A stretch of DNA of 64,000 nucleotides from an uncultured Neomegalonema sp. (GCA_937928005.1 CALFVD010000028.1:1-64000); one strand, 5' to 3'; numbered from the stretch's first letter, positions 1-10,470 are shown. Translations and numbers: made by a program. Notes: generated from the letters alone by a model not told the origin.

Positions 1-144
1 TCCCTGCGGGGGGCAGCACCGAAACGCTCCCGCTGGCGCAGCGCGACATTCGAGACCATTCGCCGGTCGTTTCTGAAGATCGCCGTGCGCGTCGAGCAAC
101 TCAAAACTCGCATCAAGATATCCCTGCCGTCGGCCTACCCATAG
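1..144 (+). pseudogene. C-terminal end of an IS1380-family-like transposase (5' part lies outside the window)
   Basis: Frame 1 reads SLRGAAPKRSRWRSATFETIRRSFLKIAVRVEQLKTRIKISLPSAYP*, resembling IS1380-type transposase C-termini (RSFLKIA.RVEQLKTRIK). Absent from the ORF track because there is no start in the window. Confidence 0.75.
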
Positions 145-336
145 GCCGCAATGCTGCGGGTCATGCTCGGTCGTATCCGCGCCCAAAGTCCATGACCAAC
201 GCGGCCGTTGCCGCCGGATAAATCCCATCAGATCAACCCCAAACACCCGCCAAATCATGACAACAACATCAACCGGCAAAGCCGGGCAATCCTTCGTGCC
301 GAAACAATAGACGATCAGGACGGTGAATAAGTCGGG

Positions 337-371
337 CTAGTGGGTTCGTTTCGTTAGAAGCAACCCACTAG
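337..371. repeat. 35-bp hairpin CTAGTGGGTTCGTTTCGTTAGAAGCAACCCACTAG, related to one end of the 135-bp repeats at 1264 and 50594
   Basis: Read directly: terminal CTAGTGGGTT/AACCCACTAG inverted repeat; near-identical to 50694-50728. Confidence 0.8.
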
Positions 372-445
372 GGCGGAATCATAAATTGTTAATGCGCTGA
401 AGGATGAAATGGATTCTGATCATCGGTTCCAGAGGAGGATTGACG

Positions 446-561
446 ATGAGTGAGATGTTTCTTGAACATATTGAGGGGATTGAAGACCCGCGAATACCGG
501 GGATGATTTTGTGCCCGCTCGACGAGATGCCGCTGAGCATTCAGGTCGGTTTGCTGCGTCG
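446..561 (+). pseudogene. Truncated ISAs1-like transposase N-terminus
   Basis: MSEMFLEHIEGIEDPRIPGMILCPLDEM resembles ISAs1 N-terminal motif (DPR...YPLDEIL); good RBS (agaggagg); similarity stops near where the 123-bp repeat begins. Confidence 0.5.
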
Positions 562-684
562 GCTGAAAGGGTGCGACAACTTGTCCATCACTGCCCAAAC
601 AGCCAGCCTTACTGGGGCTGCAAGATGGTGAACATGGAATTATATCGATTAGTATTCAAAGGAATAAGGTGACAGTGGCCGCAA
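562..684 (+). repeat. 123-bp dispersed repeat, copy 1 (inverted relative to 16022-16144)
   Basis: Base-by-base comparison: reverse complement of 16022-16144 with one mismatch noted (position 662). Confidence 0.93.
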
Positions 685-696
685 AAAGCATACCAT

Positions 697-1236
697 ATGT
701 ACATGTTTACCATGCCACTAATTATATTAGCGGTATTATTAAACGAGAACAGATTGATGGATCAGAAGAGCTCTCATACCCGTCAAAATCTTGATGCCAT
801 AAAACAATTAGGTGGCACATTTGACAGCATCAGCCAAGTATTAAACGCATTAACATTACCCACAATTTTGACAGACCGCAAATACGGCCAAGGCTTTCCA
901 ACTGTGCTGCTCGTAAACTCTGCATTTGAAGACATGTGTGGTTATAAAGCCGATGAGATATGCGGACTTACCCCAAAGGTCCTGCAAGGCCCAGAAACAG
1001 ACATTGAATCGGCGCGGAAATTTCGGTGGGAAGTTGAATCTACTGGAAGTGGTGTTGTTGATTTAGTCAATTACCGTAAAGACGGCTCACCATATGAAGT
1101 TATGTTATTTGGGGGACGCATTGATCCGCCACCTGATGCAAATGGCGACGAGAGAGGGTTTCTTGTGACTTTCGCATTCCATTTTGGCAATGCCGAATTA
1201 TGCCTACCCATGTCTTTTCTGGAAGATCCGATCTAA
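697..1236 (+). CDS. PAS-domain protein (start may be 757)
   Basis: VNSAFEDMCGYKADEICGLTPKVLQGPETD...NYRKDGSPYEVMLFGGRI is a PAS_9-like pattern. Confidence 0.7.
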   Translation: MYMFTMPLIILAVLLNENRLMDQKSSHTRQNLDAIKQLGGTFDSISQVLNALTLPTILTDRKYGQGFPTVLLVNSAFEDMCGYKADEICGLTPKVLQGPETDIESARKFRWEVESTGSGVVDLVNYRKDGSPYEVMLFGGRIDPPPDANGDERGFLVTFAFHFGNAELCLPMSFLEDPI

Positions 1237-1263
1237 CAGTCCCCAGAAACCCTATATTCGCCA

Positions 1264-1398
1264 CTAGTGGGTTGTTTCCAACGAAACGAACCCACTAGGT
1301 TTTGGTTTGGTGGATCATCTTATCTCGACATTTGAATAGCTTACATCAAACGTCTGTTTTTCAGAACCGGGACTCACATGTCTCGGTCGATCCACTAG
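1264..1398. mobile_element. 135-bp MITE-like element, copy 1
   Basis: Bounded by CTAGTGG...CCACTAG; inverted near-copy at 50594-50728; no coding capacity. Confidence 0.75.
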
Positions 1399-1931
1399 TT
1401 CAACTGGTCTGGTATGCCGGTTAGTTCAGGGCTATCGCAGCGGGGATCATCAAGATCCGCAAACGGTGACGGTTCCCCAGCAATACGTACCGGCTCACTC
1501 ATGACCCCATGCCCGCTGTTGCAGATAATTGGATCCGCAAAGTCGAAACCACCACCATCGAAGCTAGGGCGATCATTGCTGGCTTCGGGCTTGCCGCTTG
1601 GCGCATCGGCACGATCCGAACGGTTCGCGCGGCCACCATCAAAGCGAGGGCGGTCATTGCTGGCTTCTAGCTTACCACTTGGCGTATCGGCACGATCCGA
1701 ACGGTTTGAAGCGCCGCCATCAAAGCGAGGCCGCTCATTGCTGACTTCTGGCTTATTCGCCGAACTTCCGACCATAAGTGAAAAAGAGCCTGAGGGTCGA
1801 ATGTCTGATGAGACTTTTGGCTGATGACTGATATGCATTACTCGCTCCGATATAGGAAAAGATGACGAGAATGTGTACCGTTTCAAAACACCCTGGTCAA
1901 CAGATATAAACTTTCCGTGAGGCACAATCAA
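1395..1931 (-). CDS. Hypothetical repeat protein with 27-aa tandem repeats (SN[ED]RPRFDGG..NRSDRAD.PSGK.EA)
   Basis: 178-aa ORF; two full 27-aa (81-bp) units and a partial third. Confidence 0.5.
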   Translation of the reverse strand: MIVPHGKFISVDQGVLKRYTFSSSFPISERVMHISHQPKVSSDIRPSGSFSLMVGSSANKPEVSNERPRFDGGASNRSDRADTPSGKLEASNDRPRFDGGRANRSDRADAPSGKPEASNDRPSFDGGGFDFADPIICNSGHGVMSEPVRIAGEPSPFADLDDPRCDSPELTGIPDQLN

Positions 1932-2096
1932 ATTGGGCTAAAGCCCTCCAAAAAATTGTAATATATTTATAATTCCTGATCCAATTTTCTTATGTCCTGC
2001 AATAGCAAGCTCAAGAAATCAATCTGTCAGAATCTACTTATGACCCATAATGGGACAAAAGAAGATAAAGAATAGACGCCCCCATCTCTACCATGA

Positions 2097-2183
2097 CTTG
2101 CGATAAACCTGAGCCATGTTTCGCGACAAGAGCTGCACGAAACATGGCGTTTGGTGATTCAGGATAATCGCAATTCGCTTTAG
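2097..2183. repeat. Family A nested palindrome, copy A1
   Basis: TTGCGATAAACCTGAGCCATGTTTCGCGACAAGAGCTGCACGAAACATGGC...GCAATTCGCTTTAG; near-copy of 48783-48876 in opposite orientation. Confidence 0.85.
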
Positions 2184-3469
2184 TGGATGATGCTTGGCCG
2201 CTTTGTTGAGACCTTCATTATGGAGTCACCAAAGCTCTGGAACGCATCAGGAATATCACTCGCCTTCTCAACATCCCAAAAGTTATCAAGATCTTCAGCA
2301 CAGCCAGACATCAATGAAGCACCTTCATCCCGCGACTTAGCACCACGATCACTGTAGAAGGACGTGTAAATATCCGCATCAGGATGATTTCGGAAAAGCG
2401 CACATATATCTAATGTCGCTTGTACAGCCGCTTTTTTCCCGCCCTTACGGACTTTTGCCACATCATGCATGTCTGTCACGAGGCCATCCGAGAAGACAAA
2501 GACAGCTTTGCGACCTTCAGCAGGTTCAACGCCGTTGCGCATGGGCATATCATAATTATCGAAAAGCGCACGCCATGCCCAAATAAGCCCGGTTTCGGTG
2601 CCAGTACCAAAGCCCAATTCAAGATTATTGATATGGTCAACAATCGCAGCTTCATCATCCGAGAAGAACAATGCCTCAGATGTCGCCGGTGAACAAAATG
2701 GGAATTTTTCGCCTATCGACGCCGAATTCTTGATCTTATCGCCCATCCATTCCAGAGAGCGGTCTACCGCCATATCGCCAGCGGCAATGGACGCATAAGA
2801 TTCCGGTGCGAAACACCCGTTCCATACCGATGGATCATCGCACCGGGATTTAGAAGTACATGTGGAGGTTTTCAGGTAGCGTTCAAAGCCCTGATTAACC
2901 GGAAATCTGACACCTGTTGCGAAAGGAATAATCGACACCTTAGGATCGCCAGCCGCGTGTAGGCGCGTCACGAGATCGGCGGCGGCTTCACGCAGATCAT
3001 CAATCTCATGGCGCATTGATGCGGAGACATCCAAAACAAGGACGATTTCGGATACGCCAAGTTCTTCTTTGCTCGGGCTTTGCACAGACACAACTGTTGA
3101 TACTGAAACATCGGTCAAGTTTGACATCTGCCCGAAAATTGCGCTTACGCCGGTTATCATCGACGAGTTAACTGTAAACTTGGCCGATCCCTCTACACGG
3201 TCATCGACAACTTCCAACGAGACTTCCGGCTCACCGTCGAATCTATCAGCGTCCTGCCCAAAGTTGGTGGCGAACAAATTAGTATCACATGGTCCCCCAG
3301 ATCGAGCACAAGACAGCGCAGCAGAATCGAGCGCCCTTTGTGCAGAAGCGCGAAGTTGTGATGCCGCCGTATAATCAATTGCAGCAACCGCCCCAATAGC
3401 CATCACACCAATCATAAGCCCGGCCATCATTGCGACACTGCCGCGTTCATCGTTTGAGAAATTTGTCAT
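2180..3469 (-). CDS. TadG-like pilus-assembly protein with von Willebrand factor A domain
   Basis: N-terminal DERGSVAMMAGLMIGVMAIGAVAAIDYTAA TadE/G-type segment; MIDAS-like DVSASM. Confidence 0.8.
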   Translation of the reverse strand: MTNFSNDERGSVAMMAGLMIGVMAIGAVAAIDYTAASQLRASAQRALDSAALSCARSGGPCDTNLFATNFGQDADRFDGEPEVSLEVVDDRVEGSAKFTVNSSMITGVSAIFGQMSNLTDVSVSTVVSVQSPSKEELGVSEIVLVLDVSASMRHEIDDLREAAADLVTRLHAAGDPKVSIIPFATGVRFPVNQGFERYLKTSTCTSKSRCDDPSVWNGCFAPESYASIAAGDMAVDRSLEWMGDKIKNSASIGEKFPFCSPATSEALFFSDDEAAIVDHINNLELGFGTGTETGLIWAWRALFDNYDMPMRNGVEPAEGRKAVFVFSDGLVTDMHDVAKVRKGGKKAAVQATLDICALFRNHPDADIYTSFYSDRGAKSRDEGASLMSGCAEDLDNFWDVEKASDIPDAFQSFGDSIMKVSTKRPSIIH

Positions 3470-3701
3470 GATGTTCCCCCGAAAAATAAGTTATGGGGAA
3501 AATAAACGGAAAAACTTAATTATTAGAAAAGCAGATACTTTTGTGTTTATTCATAGGAAATTAATTTCCAAATACGAAGTACACCCTAATAGTTATAAAT
3601 CATTATATTTACAGTGGTTTGCGGGTTCAGTGAATTTTATTTTTCGCCAAATCCTGCGCAAAATCTGATTCTATATGAGCCAATGCTTGCGGAACACGGC
3701 C

Positions 3702-4433
3702 TCAACCATCGAGAGTACTATCTTGATCATGGACAATTCTGAAGCCGACAAATGGCAGCGGATTGCCTGCGCCGCATCCAGACTTGCTTGGGTCGCTTAC
3801 CAGTTCTGGTAATATGGAAAGGTGGGTTCCCATAGCGATGCGAACGCTACTGCACTCCGCCTGATCGCCATCCGCTGTTTCCCGACAGGACGCGGTCCAT
3901 TCCCAAACCGAATCTTGCAAACCGACGACACCGAAACTGTTTTCGATTTCATCCGCTTCTGCAAGCTTGGACTCAGGTAGGGGCCGAGGATTCATGTTGT
4001 AATCTGCGGCCCAGGCAAGCTCAGGGGCGTCGAATAGTTTTTCCAATGGGATCGGTGCGTGCTCGGCGGCCAGTAACACCCATTCAGCATGGGTTGGTAG
4101 CCGATATGCGACACCATCCTTTGCCGACCGCCAAGCAATATACGATTGGGCGTCCAGCCAATTCACATGGGTCAGGGTGGCATCGGGCACCACTTGGCCC
4201 GGTCTTGGTTGGCAGGTGCCATCCGCCACACATTCCAACCATTCGCCCACGGTCACGGCACGCCGCGCCACGAGTAAATTTGACTCAGACCCGATATCAA
4301 TCTGAATGAAGTCAGTCTCTTGCCCCCTCGGCTCCATCATAGAAGCGGAGCCGAATGATATCAGGCCGATGCCAACAACACATACCAGCGAAGCGGCAGC
4401 AACCTTTATGGATCGGTTAGCGGATTGGCCCAT
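3702..4433 (-). CDS. nirV: NirV-like formylglycine-generating-enzyme-domain protein
   Basis: SUMF1-type features ([35 protein letters not shown]...WEWTASC); start MGQSANRS at 4433 overlaps nirK 3' end. Confidence 0.75.
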   Translation of the reverse strand: MGQSANRSIKVAAASLVCVVGIGLISFGSASMMEPRGQETDFIQIDIGSESNLLVARRAVTVGEWLECVADGTCQPRPGQVVPDATLTHVNWLDAQSYIAWRSAKDGVAYRLPTHAEWVLLAAEHAPIPLEKLFDAPELAWAADYNMNPRPLPESKLAEADEIENSFGVVGLQDSVWEWTASCRETADGDQAECSSVRIAMGTHLSILPELVSDPSKSGCGAGNPLPFVGFRIVHDQDSTLDG

Positions 4434-5934
4434 GATACACCTGTTCCATGAGCTTCTTGTCCCATTCACCATCGACCACGACATGGGCCGCCGCGCCGAA
4501 CTCCACAGCCTCAATCAGGTTATGGTTCAGATAGACGTAAACTCCGGGCTGGCGGAACGTGTACAAGGCTGCACCAGCGGAGCCGCCCCGAACGAACCAT
4601 GTCTCCAGATCCCGCATTGGTGCGTTTCCGAACGCCCCTTCCTCCCAGACATAATCACCGTGACCGCCGATAAGGTGGGGGCGGGTATCGCGGTTTGCTT
4701 GACTGTGAACGAAAAGAACAGTCTCACCGACATCTGCTTTCAATGCATCCGGCCCGGTCATCGAGCCGACCCGCCCGTTGAACACGACATGGCTGGGGGT
4801 AAGCGTGTGCATCTGCTCTACCCAATCGCCAAAATCCTCACCGGCGGTTTCATAGGATTTGAACGTCCCGTCATCATTTTTGGGAACGTAGAAATCCTGC
4901 TCCACGACATAGAAAAGCTTATCGTAGCTTATCGGCTCGCCCTTTTCATCCTTCAGGCCATCACGCGGCAACACCATAATGACGCCGTTCATTCCATGCG
5001 TGACATGGTACGGTGTCATCGTGCCCTCAGGGGCGCAGTGATAGATGAACACCCCCGGTTTTGTGGCCTTAAATCGGAGTTGTGCCTGTTCTCCGGGTAG
5101 TACGGTCGTCAGACCAGCGCCACCGAGAGCGCCGGTTGCGGCGTGGAGGTCGATATTATGCTCCATGACATTACTGGCGGGGTTTGTAAGGGTAAGATCG
5201 ACATAGTCGCCCTCATGCACAACGATCATTGGGCCGGGCACTGATCCATTAAATGTCAGGGCGATAATCTCGGTCCCGTCACCGTCGATGACCATTTTCT
5301 TCTCTTCGACTTCAAAGGCGACCTCGACAATCTTTGGTGGACCCGAAGCGACCTGTTCGTGTTTTGGGGCATTAGGGGGCATTACCAGTTCTTGACGGAC
5401 CCGAACGTATTTCGAGGTGTCATAATCACTGCCCCTTGCGGCCATTTTGGTTTCAAATGGCGCATCGCCATGCGTCATGCGGTCGGGCGTTTCATCCTTC
5501 ATCATGTCGGCAGTAGCAAAGGTCGCCAGATATGCAGCGACATTGCGTCTCTGCTCTTCGTTTCTGACCTTGAATGTCATCTTCGCTTTTGCAGAGCTAT
5601 CGCCCGTGAATGACTGAATATAAGCCTTGGGGTCTTTCAGCCATTCGGCGATTTTTTCCTCGTCCCATACGGCCCCGTCTGCATTCGCCCGCATCAAGCC
5701 AGACCCATATGCAAACCCTTCGAGCGAGCCCATCGCCCGCCCAACAACGCCCGTCAGATTCGGCCCCACACTGTTCTTGGCACCTGGGCCTATCTGATGG
5801 CAGGCGCGGCAGCGTTTGAACACTTTCTCACCCTTTACCGCATCACCTTGCGCATAGGCGATTGACCCCCCGGACAGGAAGCCACTTGAAAATATTGCCA
5901 CGGCCAGAGCACTGCGAACTATAGATTTGATCAT
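4417..5934 (-). CDS. nirK: Copper nitrite reductase with N-terminal cytochrome c domain
   Basis: CRACH heme motif in [25 protein letters not shown]...; then NirK cupredoxin domains ([54 protein letters not shown]). Confidence 0.93.
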   Translation of the reverse strand: MIKSIVRSALAVAIFSSGFLSGGSIAYAQGDAVKGEKVFKRCRACHQIGPGAKNSVGPNLTGVVGRAMGSLEGFAYGSGLMRANADGAVWDEEKIAEWLKDPKAYIQSFTGDSSAKAKMTFKVRNEEQRRNVAAYLATFATADMMKDETPDRMTHGDAPFETKMAARGSDYDTSKYVRVRQELVMPPNAPKHEQVASGPPKIVEVAFEVEEKKMVIDGDGTEIIALTFNGSVPGPMIVVHEGDYVDLTLTNPASNVMEHNIDLHAATGALGGAGLTTVLPGEQAQLRFKATKPGVFIYHCAPEGTMTPYHVTHGMNGVIMVLPRDGLKDEKGEPISYDKLFYVVEQDFYVPKNDDGTFKSYETAGEDFGDWVEQMHTLTPSHVVFNGRVGSMTGPDALKADVGETVLFVHSQANRDTRPHLIGGHGDYVWEEGAFGNAPMRDLETWFVRGGSAGAALYTFRQPGVYVYLNHNLIEAVEFGAAAHVVVDGEWDKKLMEQVYHGPIR

Positions 5935-6013
5935 GGATTTAGCTTTCTGAATTGAACATATTCACGGTGGATATTGGCAAGAATTCCGTATAGCGGACCA
6001 GAAGCATTCTTAT

Positions 6014-6027
6014 TGAGAGCAATCATT
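6014..6027. promoter_or_regulatory. Candidate FNR/NnrR-type box TTGAGAGCAATCAT upstream of nirK
   Basis: Close to TTGAT-N4-ATCAA; ~80 bp upstream of the nirK start codon. Confidence 0.5.
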
Positions 6028-6413
6028 CGTCTACTGAATATTGCGGGATAAATCGAAGACATGCCTAAATTCTTTCAAAGATATTTATAATCGACATGAA
6101 GCTATCCTCACAATGCTTCCACCCGACCTGCGCGCTGAGAGTTCTATTTCAGATTTCAGTTGAAGTCCGAATTTTCAGAAATCTCATCACTTCACATCAA
6201 GCTAGGATTGAGAGTGATCGACGTATTTCAGAAAAAGGAAATGTCAATTTCCTGCTGTAATTTTGAGGAGGCGCTCAATGACACTATCAACTCATTGCCG
6301 TAGGCGGCATGCGTTGCACTTTATCCATCACATCGCTATGTATAGGGCCATTCCTGCACCATTACGGCAGAGCCAATGCGCGCCCTTCCCCCATATTTTA
6401 CGAATTGCTTTCA

Positions 6414-6737
6414 ATGAGCCTCGCAACCCATATGCGCGTCTCTGCATTGTTGCAAATGTGCCACGCGAAGGGCGAGGGTGCCTATGTCATCCAAAAGGGG
6501 GACAGGACGGCAGGGGCGTTGCTGATACGGCAGAATCATTGCAACGGGACCAGCACGCTCTATGCGCGCCGCTACACGATGGAGGGCGAGGCGGAATGGC
6601 AACCGGTCAGCGATGACGATTTTCAACCCGATGCAGATATCGACACCACCATCGAAAAACGGCTGCGCACCGACCCCGATCTATGGGTGATCGAGGTCGA
6701 AACACGCGATGTCATTGCCCTGCTCAGCGCAGTTTGA
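6414..6737 (+). CDS. DUF1491-like protein
   Basis: RVSALLQMCHAKGEGAYVIQKGDRTAGALLIRQN pattern; starts 6414 or 6432. Confidence 0.65.
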   Translation: MSLATHMRVSALLQMCHAKGEGAYVIQKGDRTAGALLIRQNHCNGTSTLYARRYTMEGEAEWQPVSDDDFQPDADIDTTIEKRLRTDPDLWVIEVETRDVIALLSAV

Positions 6738-7029
6738 GAATCTCGCGCTTGGATGCCGGAACGTGGAAATCACGCAGGAACGCCGGAATCGTGCGTGCTT
6801 TGACACCCTGTGGCAGGCAAAGCGGATCGGTGATGAAGGCACCTATCAACGTCTTGTTGCTGAATTCCAGCTTTGCGTTGCACCCGGTCGGGCGGTGAAT
6901 CGCCGTGACATGCTCGACCGAAAAACTCGGCGACACATCCGGCAATCGTGCCGAAGCGCCGCCCGTCGTGAGCATAGCCATTACCGCAAAAACACAATAT
7001 GGACGGATCGACCGTCTTAACTCTAGCAT
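6724..7029 (-). CDS. Small hypothetical protein, possibly exported
   Basis: 101-aa ORF with N-terminal hydrophobic segment; convergent with DUF1491 gene. Confidence 0.4.
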   Translation of the reverse strand: MLELRRSIRPYCVFAVMAMLTTGGASARLPDVSPSFSVEHVTAIHRPTGCNAKLEFSNKTLIGAFITDPLCLPQGVKARTIPAFLRDFHVPASKREILKLR

Positions 7030-7213
7030 GTCATCCTCCCTTACTACTCATTAACTCTTCTACATTTGCGTGAACTCAGATCAGCACAGTCGCAACAATC
7101 CCCTGAGTCGTAAATCAGACAATCACATCAACCCAAACGCGATTAGTTGCCCAATCAACACAAGATCGCGCTTTGTTCTCGACACAATAAAGCGAATAGA
7201 CTAACAGGTCGTC

Positions 7214-9490
7214 ATGGACAACGAAAAAGAAACACCCGGAAAACCCGGTTCCGGCGACACAGGTCGCAACCCGGGACTGATCGAGGATGAAACGCTGATT
7301 CGCGCGCTTGGTCGCCGATATCTGACCTATGCACTTTCGACGATCATGCACCGGGCATTGCCCGATGTACGCGATGGTCTTAAACCCGTGCATCGACGGT
7401 TGTTGTTCGCGATGCAACAGTTGCGGATGCCCCCGGATGGACCGTTCAAAAAGTCGGCTCGCGTGGTCGGCGATGTGGTCGGCAAGTACCACCCCCATGG
7501 CGAACAATCGGTTTATGACGCTCTGGTGCGACTGGCGCAGGATTTCTCCGCGCGCTATCCACTGATTGATGGACAGGGGAATTTCGGCAATATCGACGGC
7601 GATAACCCCGCCGCGATGCGCTACACAGAATGCCGCCTGACCACTACGGCAAGCGCGCTGCTGAGCGGATTAAGCGATGACGCGGTGGATTTTAGCCCGA
7701 ACTATGACGGGCAAGAAACCGAGCCGGACGTGTTGCCCTCGGCCTTTCCAAACTTGCTGGCGAATGGGGCGAACGGGATTGCGGTGGGGATGGCGACCTC
7801 GATCCCGCCGCATAACGCCGGGGAATTATGCGATGCGCTATTGCACCTGCTGAAACACCCCGGCGCATCCATCGAAAAGCTGATGGAATTCGTGCCTGCG
7901 CCCGATTTTCCAACCGGGGCGATATTGGTCGAGCCTGCATCCTCAATGCTAGACGCCTATAAGACCGGGCGGGGCGGGTTTCGGCTAAGGTCCAAATGGC
8001 ACAAGGAAGACCTTGGGCGGGGCCGCTATGAAGTGATCGTCACCGAGATCCCCTATCAGGTACAAAAAGCCAAGCTGGTCGAGCGGATCGCGGCGCTGGT
8101 AACAGAGAAAAAGCTGCCCATCCTTGCCGATGTACGGGACGAGTCAGCGGAAGACCTACGCCTCGTGCTGGAGCCGCGCTCTGGCAATGTAGATGCGGCG
8201 GTGTTGATGGAGGCGCTGTTCCGCCAGACTGATCTGGAAGTGCGCATTCCGTTGAACCTGAACGTACTCGACTCCAAACGCACCCCGCGCGTGATGTCGC
8301 TGGGCGAAGCATTGCAGGCATTTCTCGATCACCGGCGCGAGGTGTTGCTACGCCGGTCGCGTCACCGAATCGGCAAGATCGACGCGCGGGCCGAAACGCT
8401 CGACGGCTATATCATCGCGTATCTCAATCTCGACCGGGTGATCGAAATCATCCGCGAGGAGGACGAACCGAAGCCGATTATGATCGCGGAATTTGGCCTG
8501 ACCGACAATCAAGCCGAAGCAATTTTGAACATGCGGCTGCGCAGTTTGCGTAAACTCGAAGAAATGGAGCTGCGCAAGGAACGCGCAGCACTGGCCGAGG
8601 AACGCGATGGCCTCGCCGCGTTACTGGAAGACGAGGGCGCGCAATCCAAGACACTCGCCGAGGAAGTGCGCGAAACGCGCAAGAAATTCGGCCAGAAAGC
8701 CCCCGGCGGCGCGCGGCGTACTGAGATTGCAGATGCGCCAAAGATCGAAGCCCCTTCCATCGAATCGATGATCGACAAGGAGCCTGTGACAGTCATTTGC
8801 TCTGAAAATGGCTGGATTCGCGCGATGAAAGGCCATGTCGCGCTGGATTCGGAGGTCAAATACAAAGATGGTGACGGCCCTCGCTTCATGTTTCACGCGC
8901 AGACAACCGACCGGTTGCTGATGATGGCGACAAACGGGCGGTTCTATACGATTGGAGCCGACAAGCTGCCCGGTGGGCGGTCAATGGGCGAGCCTGTGCG
9001 GCTGTTGGTCGATCTACCGAACGAAGAAAAGATGGTCGCCCTCTTCGCGCATAAACCGGGCGCAAAGGGCATCGTAGCCACCACTGCCGGGCGCGGATTC
9101 GTGCTGCTAGAGGCGGATGCGCTGGCCCAGACACGGACGGGTAAGCAGGTGTTGAACACCGACCCGCTCGCCCCTGCTGCGCTGTATCGGCGCGTCGAGG
9201 ATAACGACGATACGGTCGTCGCCATCGGCCAGAACCGCAAGCTACTGGCGTTTCCACTGGAAGAATTACCTGAGATGTCAAGAGGTAAGGGCGTGCTGCT
9301 GCAACGGTATAAGGATGGCGGGCTGGCCGATCTTGCGACGCTGCGCTGGGAAGACGGGCTGAAATGGACAATGGGCGGGGGGAATACCCGCCATGTTCAG
9401 CCGGATGAGTTGGCCCAATGGCGCGGCAAACGGGCCGGGGCGGGCCTGATGGCCCCGCGCGGCTTCCCGCGAGATAACAAGTTCGGTTGA
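7214..9490 (+). CDS. parC: DNA topoisomerase IV subunit A
   Basis: RALPDVRDGLKPVHRRLLFAM, KYHPHGEQSVYDALVRLAQDFSARYPLIDGQGNFG. Confidence 0.97.
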   Translation: MDNEKETPGKPGSGDTGRNPGLIEDETLIRALGRRYLTYALSTIMHRALPDVRDGLKPVHRRLLFAMQQLRMPPDGPFKKSARVVGDVVGKYHPHGEQSVYDALVRLAQDFSARYPLIDGQGNFGNIDGDNPAAMRYTECRLTTTASALLSGLSDDAVDFSPNYDGQETEPDVLPSAFPNLLANGANGIAVGMATSIPPHNAGELCDALLHLLKHPGASIEKLMEFVPAPDFPTGAILVEPASSMLDAYKTGRGGFRLRSKWHKEDLGRGRYEVIVTEIPYQVQKAKLVERIAALVTEKKLPILADVRDESAEDLRLVLEPRSGNVDAAVLMEALFRQTDLEVRIPLNLNVLDSKRTPRVMSLGEALQAFLDHRREVLLRRSRHRIGKIDARAETLDGYIIAYLNLDRVIEIIREEDEPKPIMIAEFGLTDNQAEAILNMRLRSLRKLEEMELRKERAALAEERDGLAALLEDEGAQSKTLAEEVRETRKKFGQKAPGGARRTEIADAPKIEAPSIESMIDKEPVTVICSENGWIRAMKGHVALDSEVKYKDGDGPRFMFHAQTTDRLLMMATNGRFYTIGADKLPGGRSMGEPVRLLVDLPNEEKMVALFAHKPGAKGIVATTAGRGFVLLEADALAQTRTGKQVLNTDPLAPAALYRRVEDNDDTVVAIGQNRKLLAFPLEELPEMSRGKGVLLQRYKDGGLADLATLRWEDGLKWTMGGGNTRHVQPDELAQWRGKRAGAGLMAPRGFPRDNKFG

Positions 9491-10437
9491 TCATAGGAGC
9501 AGAGCGGCATAGACGGGATCACCCATTCCTCGTGAAAGTCGCCGTCGTGCCCTCGATAATCGCCGCCCCGGCTTTCCTGCTGACCCTTACCGCCCTGTTC
9601 TGGGCGGGCAACGCAATCGCGGGTCAATTAGCGGTCGGACACGTGCATCCGTTCCAGCTCGTGCTGCTGCGCTGGATCATGGTGGCGGGTGTTTTATGGG
9701 CGATCTATGGGCATGAGGTACGGGCGCATTGGCCAGTGATCAAGCCGATGTTCTGGCGGCTGGTGTTGCTGGCCTTTACCGGGTTTACGGCGTTCAACAT
9801 CCTGTTCTACCTCGCATCCGAGCGAACCACGGCGGTCAATGTCGGCATCCTTCAGGGGGCGATGCCCGGGCTGGTGCTGATCGGGACGGTTCTGGCCTAT
9901 CGCACGAGGGTATCGGCGTTGCAGAGCGCCGGGGTCATCATCACGATGGTCGGCGTCGTGCTGATTGCGACGCGCGGCAATCCGGCTTCGCTGCTAACCG
10001 AGGCGATCAATAGCGGCGATGCGCTAATGTTGGTCGCGGCCTTGTTCTATGCGGCCTACACAGTCGCCCTGCACAACCGGCCCAGAATCCCGGGGGCGGT
10101 GTTCTTCACACTGCTGGCGGCCTTCGCGGCGGTAACTTCCCTGCCCCCAGCCATTGGCGAGGCATTATTGCTGGAGGGATATCGGATGCCCAGCATGCAG
10201 GGCTGGCTGGTCACGCTCTATATCGCGATCTTTCCGTCCTGCCTTGCGCAACTCTTCTTTCTGCGCGGGGTAGACGCCATCGGGCCGGGGCGCGCGGGGG
10301 TGTTCATCAACCTCGTGCCGGTCTTTGCATCGCTGCTGGCCGTCCTGTTACTGGGGCAAGAATTCGCATGGTATCACGGCGCTGCGCTTGCCCTCGTGCT
10401 GGGCGGGGTATGGCTGGCGCAGCGGCCCGGCAGTTGA
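9487..10437 (+). CDS. EamA/DMT-family transporter
   Basis: ~10 TM segments; LFWAGNAIAGQLAVG and C-terminal EamA repeat. Confidence 0.85.
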   Translation: MIIGAERHRRDHPFLVKVAVVPSIIAAPAFLLTLTALFWAGNAIAGQLAVGHVHPFQLVLLRWIMVAGVLWAIYGHEVRAHWPVIKPMFWRLVLLAFTGFTAFNILFYLASERTTAVNVGILQGAMPGLVLIGTVLAYRTRVSALQSAGVIITMVGVVLIATRGNPASLLTEAINSGDALMLVAALFYAAYTVALHNRPRIPGAVFFTLLAAFAAVTSLPPAIGEALLLEGYRMPSMQGWLVTLYIAIFPSCLAQLFFLRGVDAIGPGRAGVFINLVPVFASLLAVLLLGQEFAWYHGAALALVLGGVWLAQRPGS

Positions 10438-10470
10438 GCCACAAGATTACCTTTGCATTCTATTTTACGC

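Noticed and set aside
1549-1760. 81-bp tandem repeats considered as a CRISPR array
   Set aside because: Repeats are in-frame coding units with diverged sequence and no spacers.
1414-1824. 136-aa plus-strand ORF with repeats (RGRSLLASGLPLGASARSERF)
   Set aside because: Antisense of the tandem-repeat ORF; either strand could be coding, but the minus-strand ORF is longer and its composition more plausible. Not settled.
3468-3668. 66-aa plus-strand ORF upstream of the TadG-like gene
   Set aside because: AT-rich intergenic DNA, no motif, no convincing RBS.
4306-5100. 264-aa plus-strand ORF opposite nirK/nirV
   Set aside because: Antisense shadow; both opposing genes have clear family motifs.
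8886-9494. 202-aa minus-strand ORF opposite parC
   Set aside because: Arg/Pro-rich antisense shadow of a clear topoisomerase gene.
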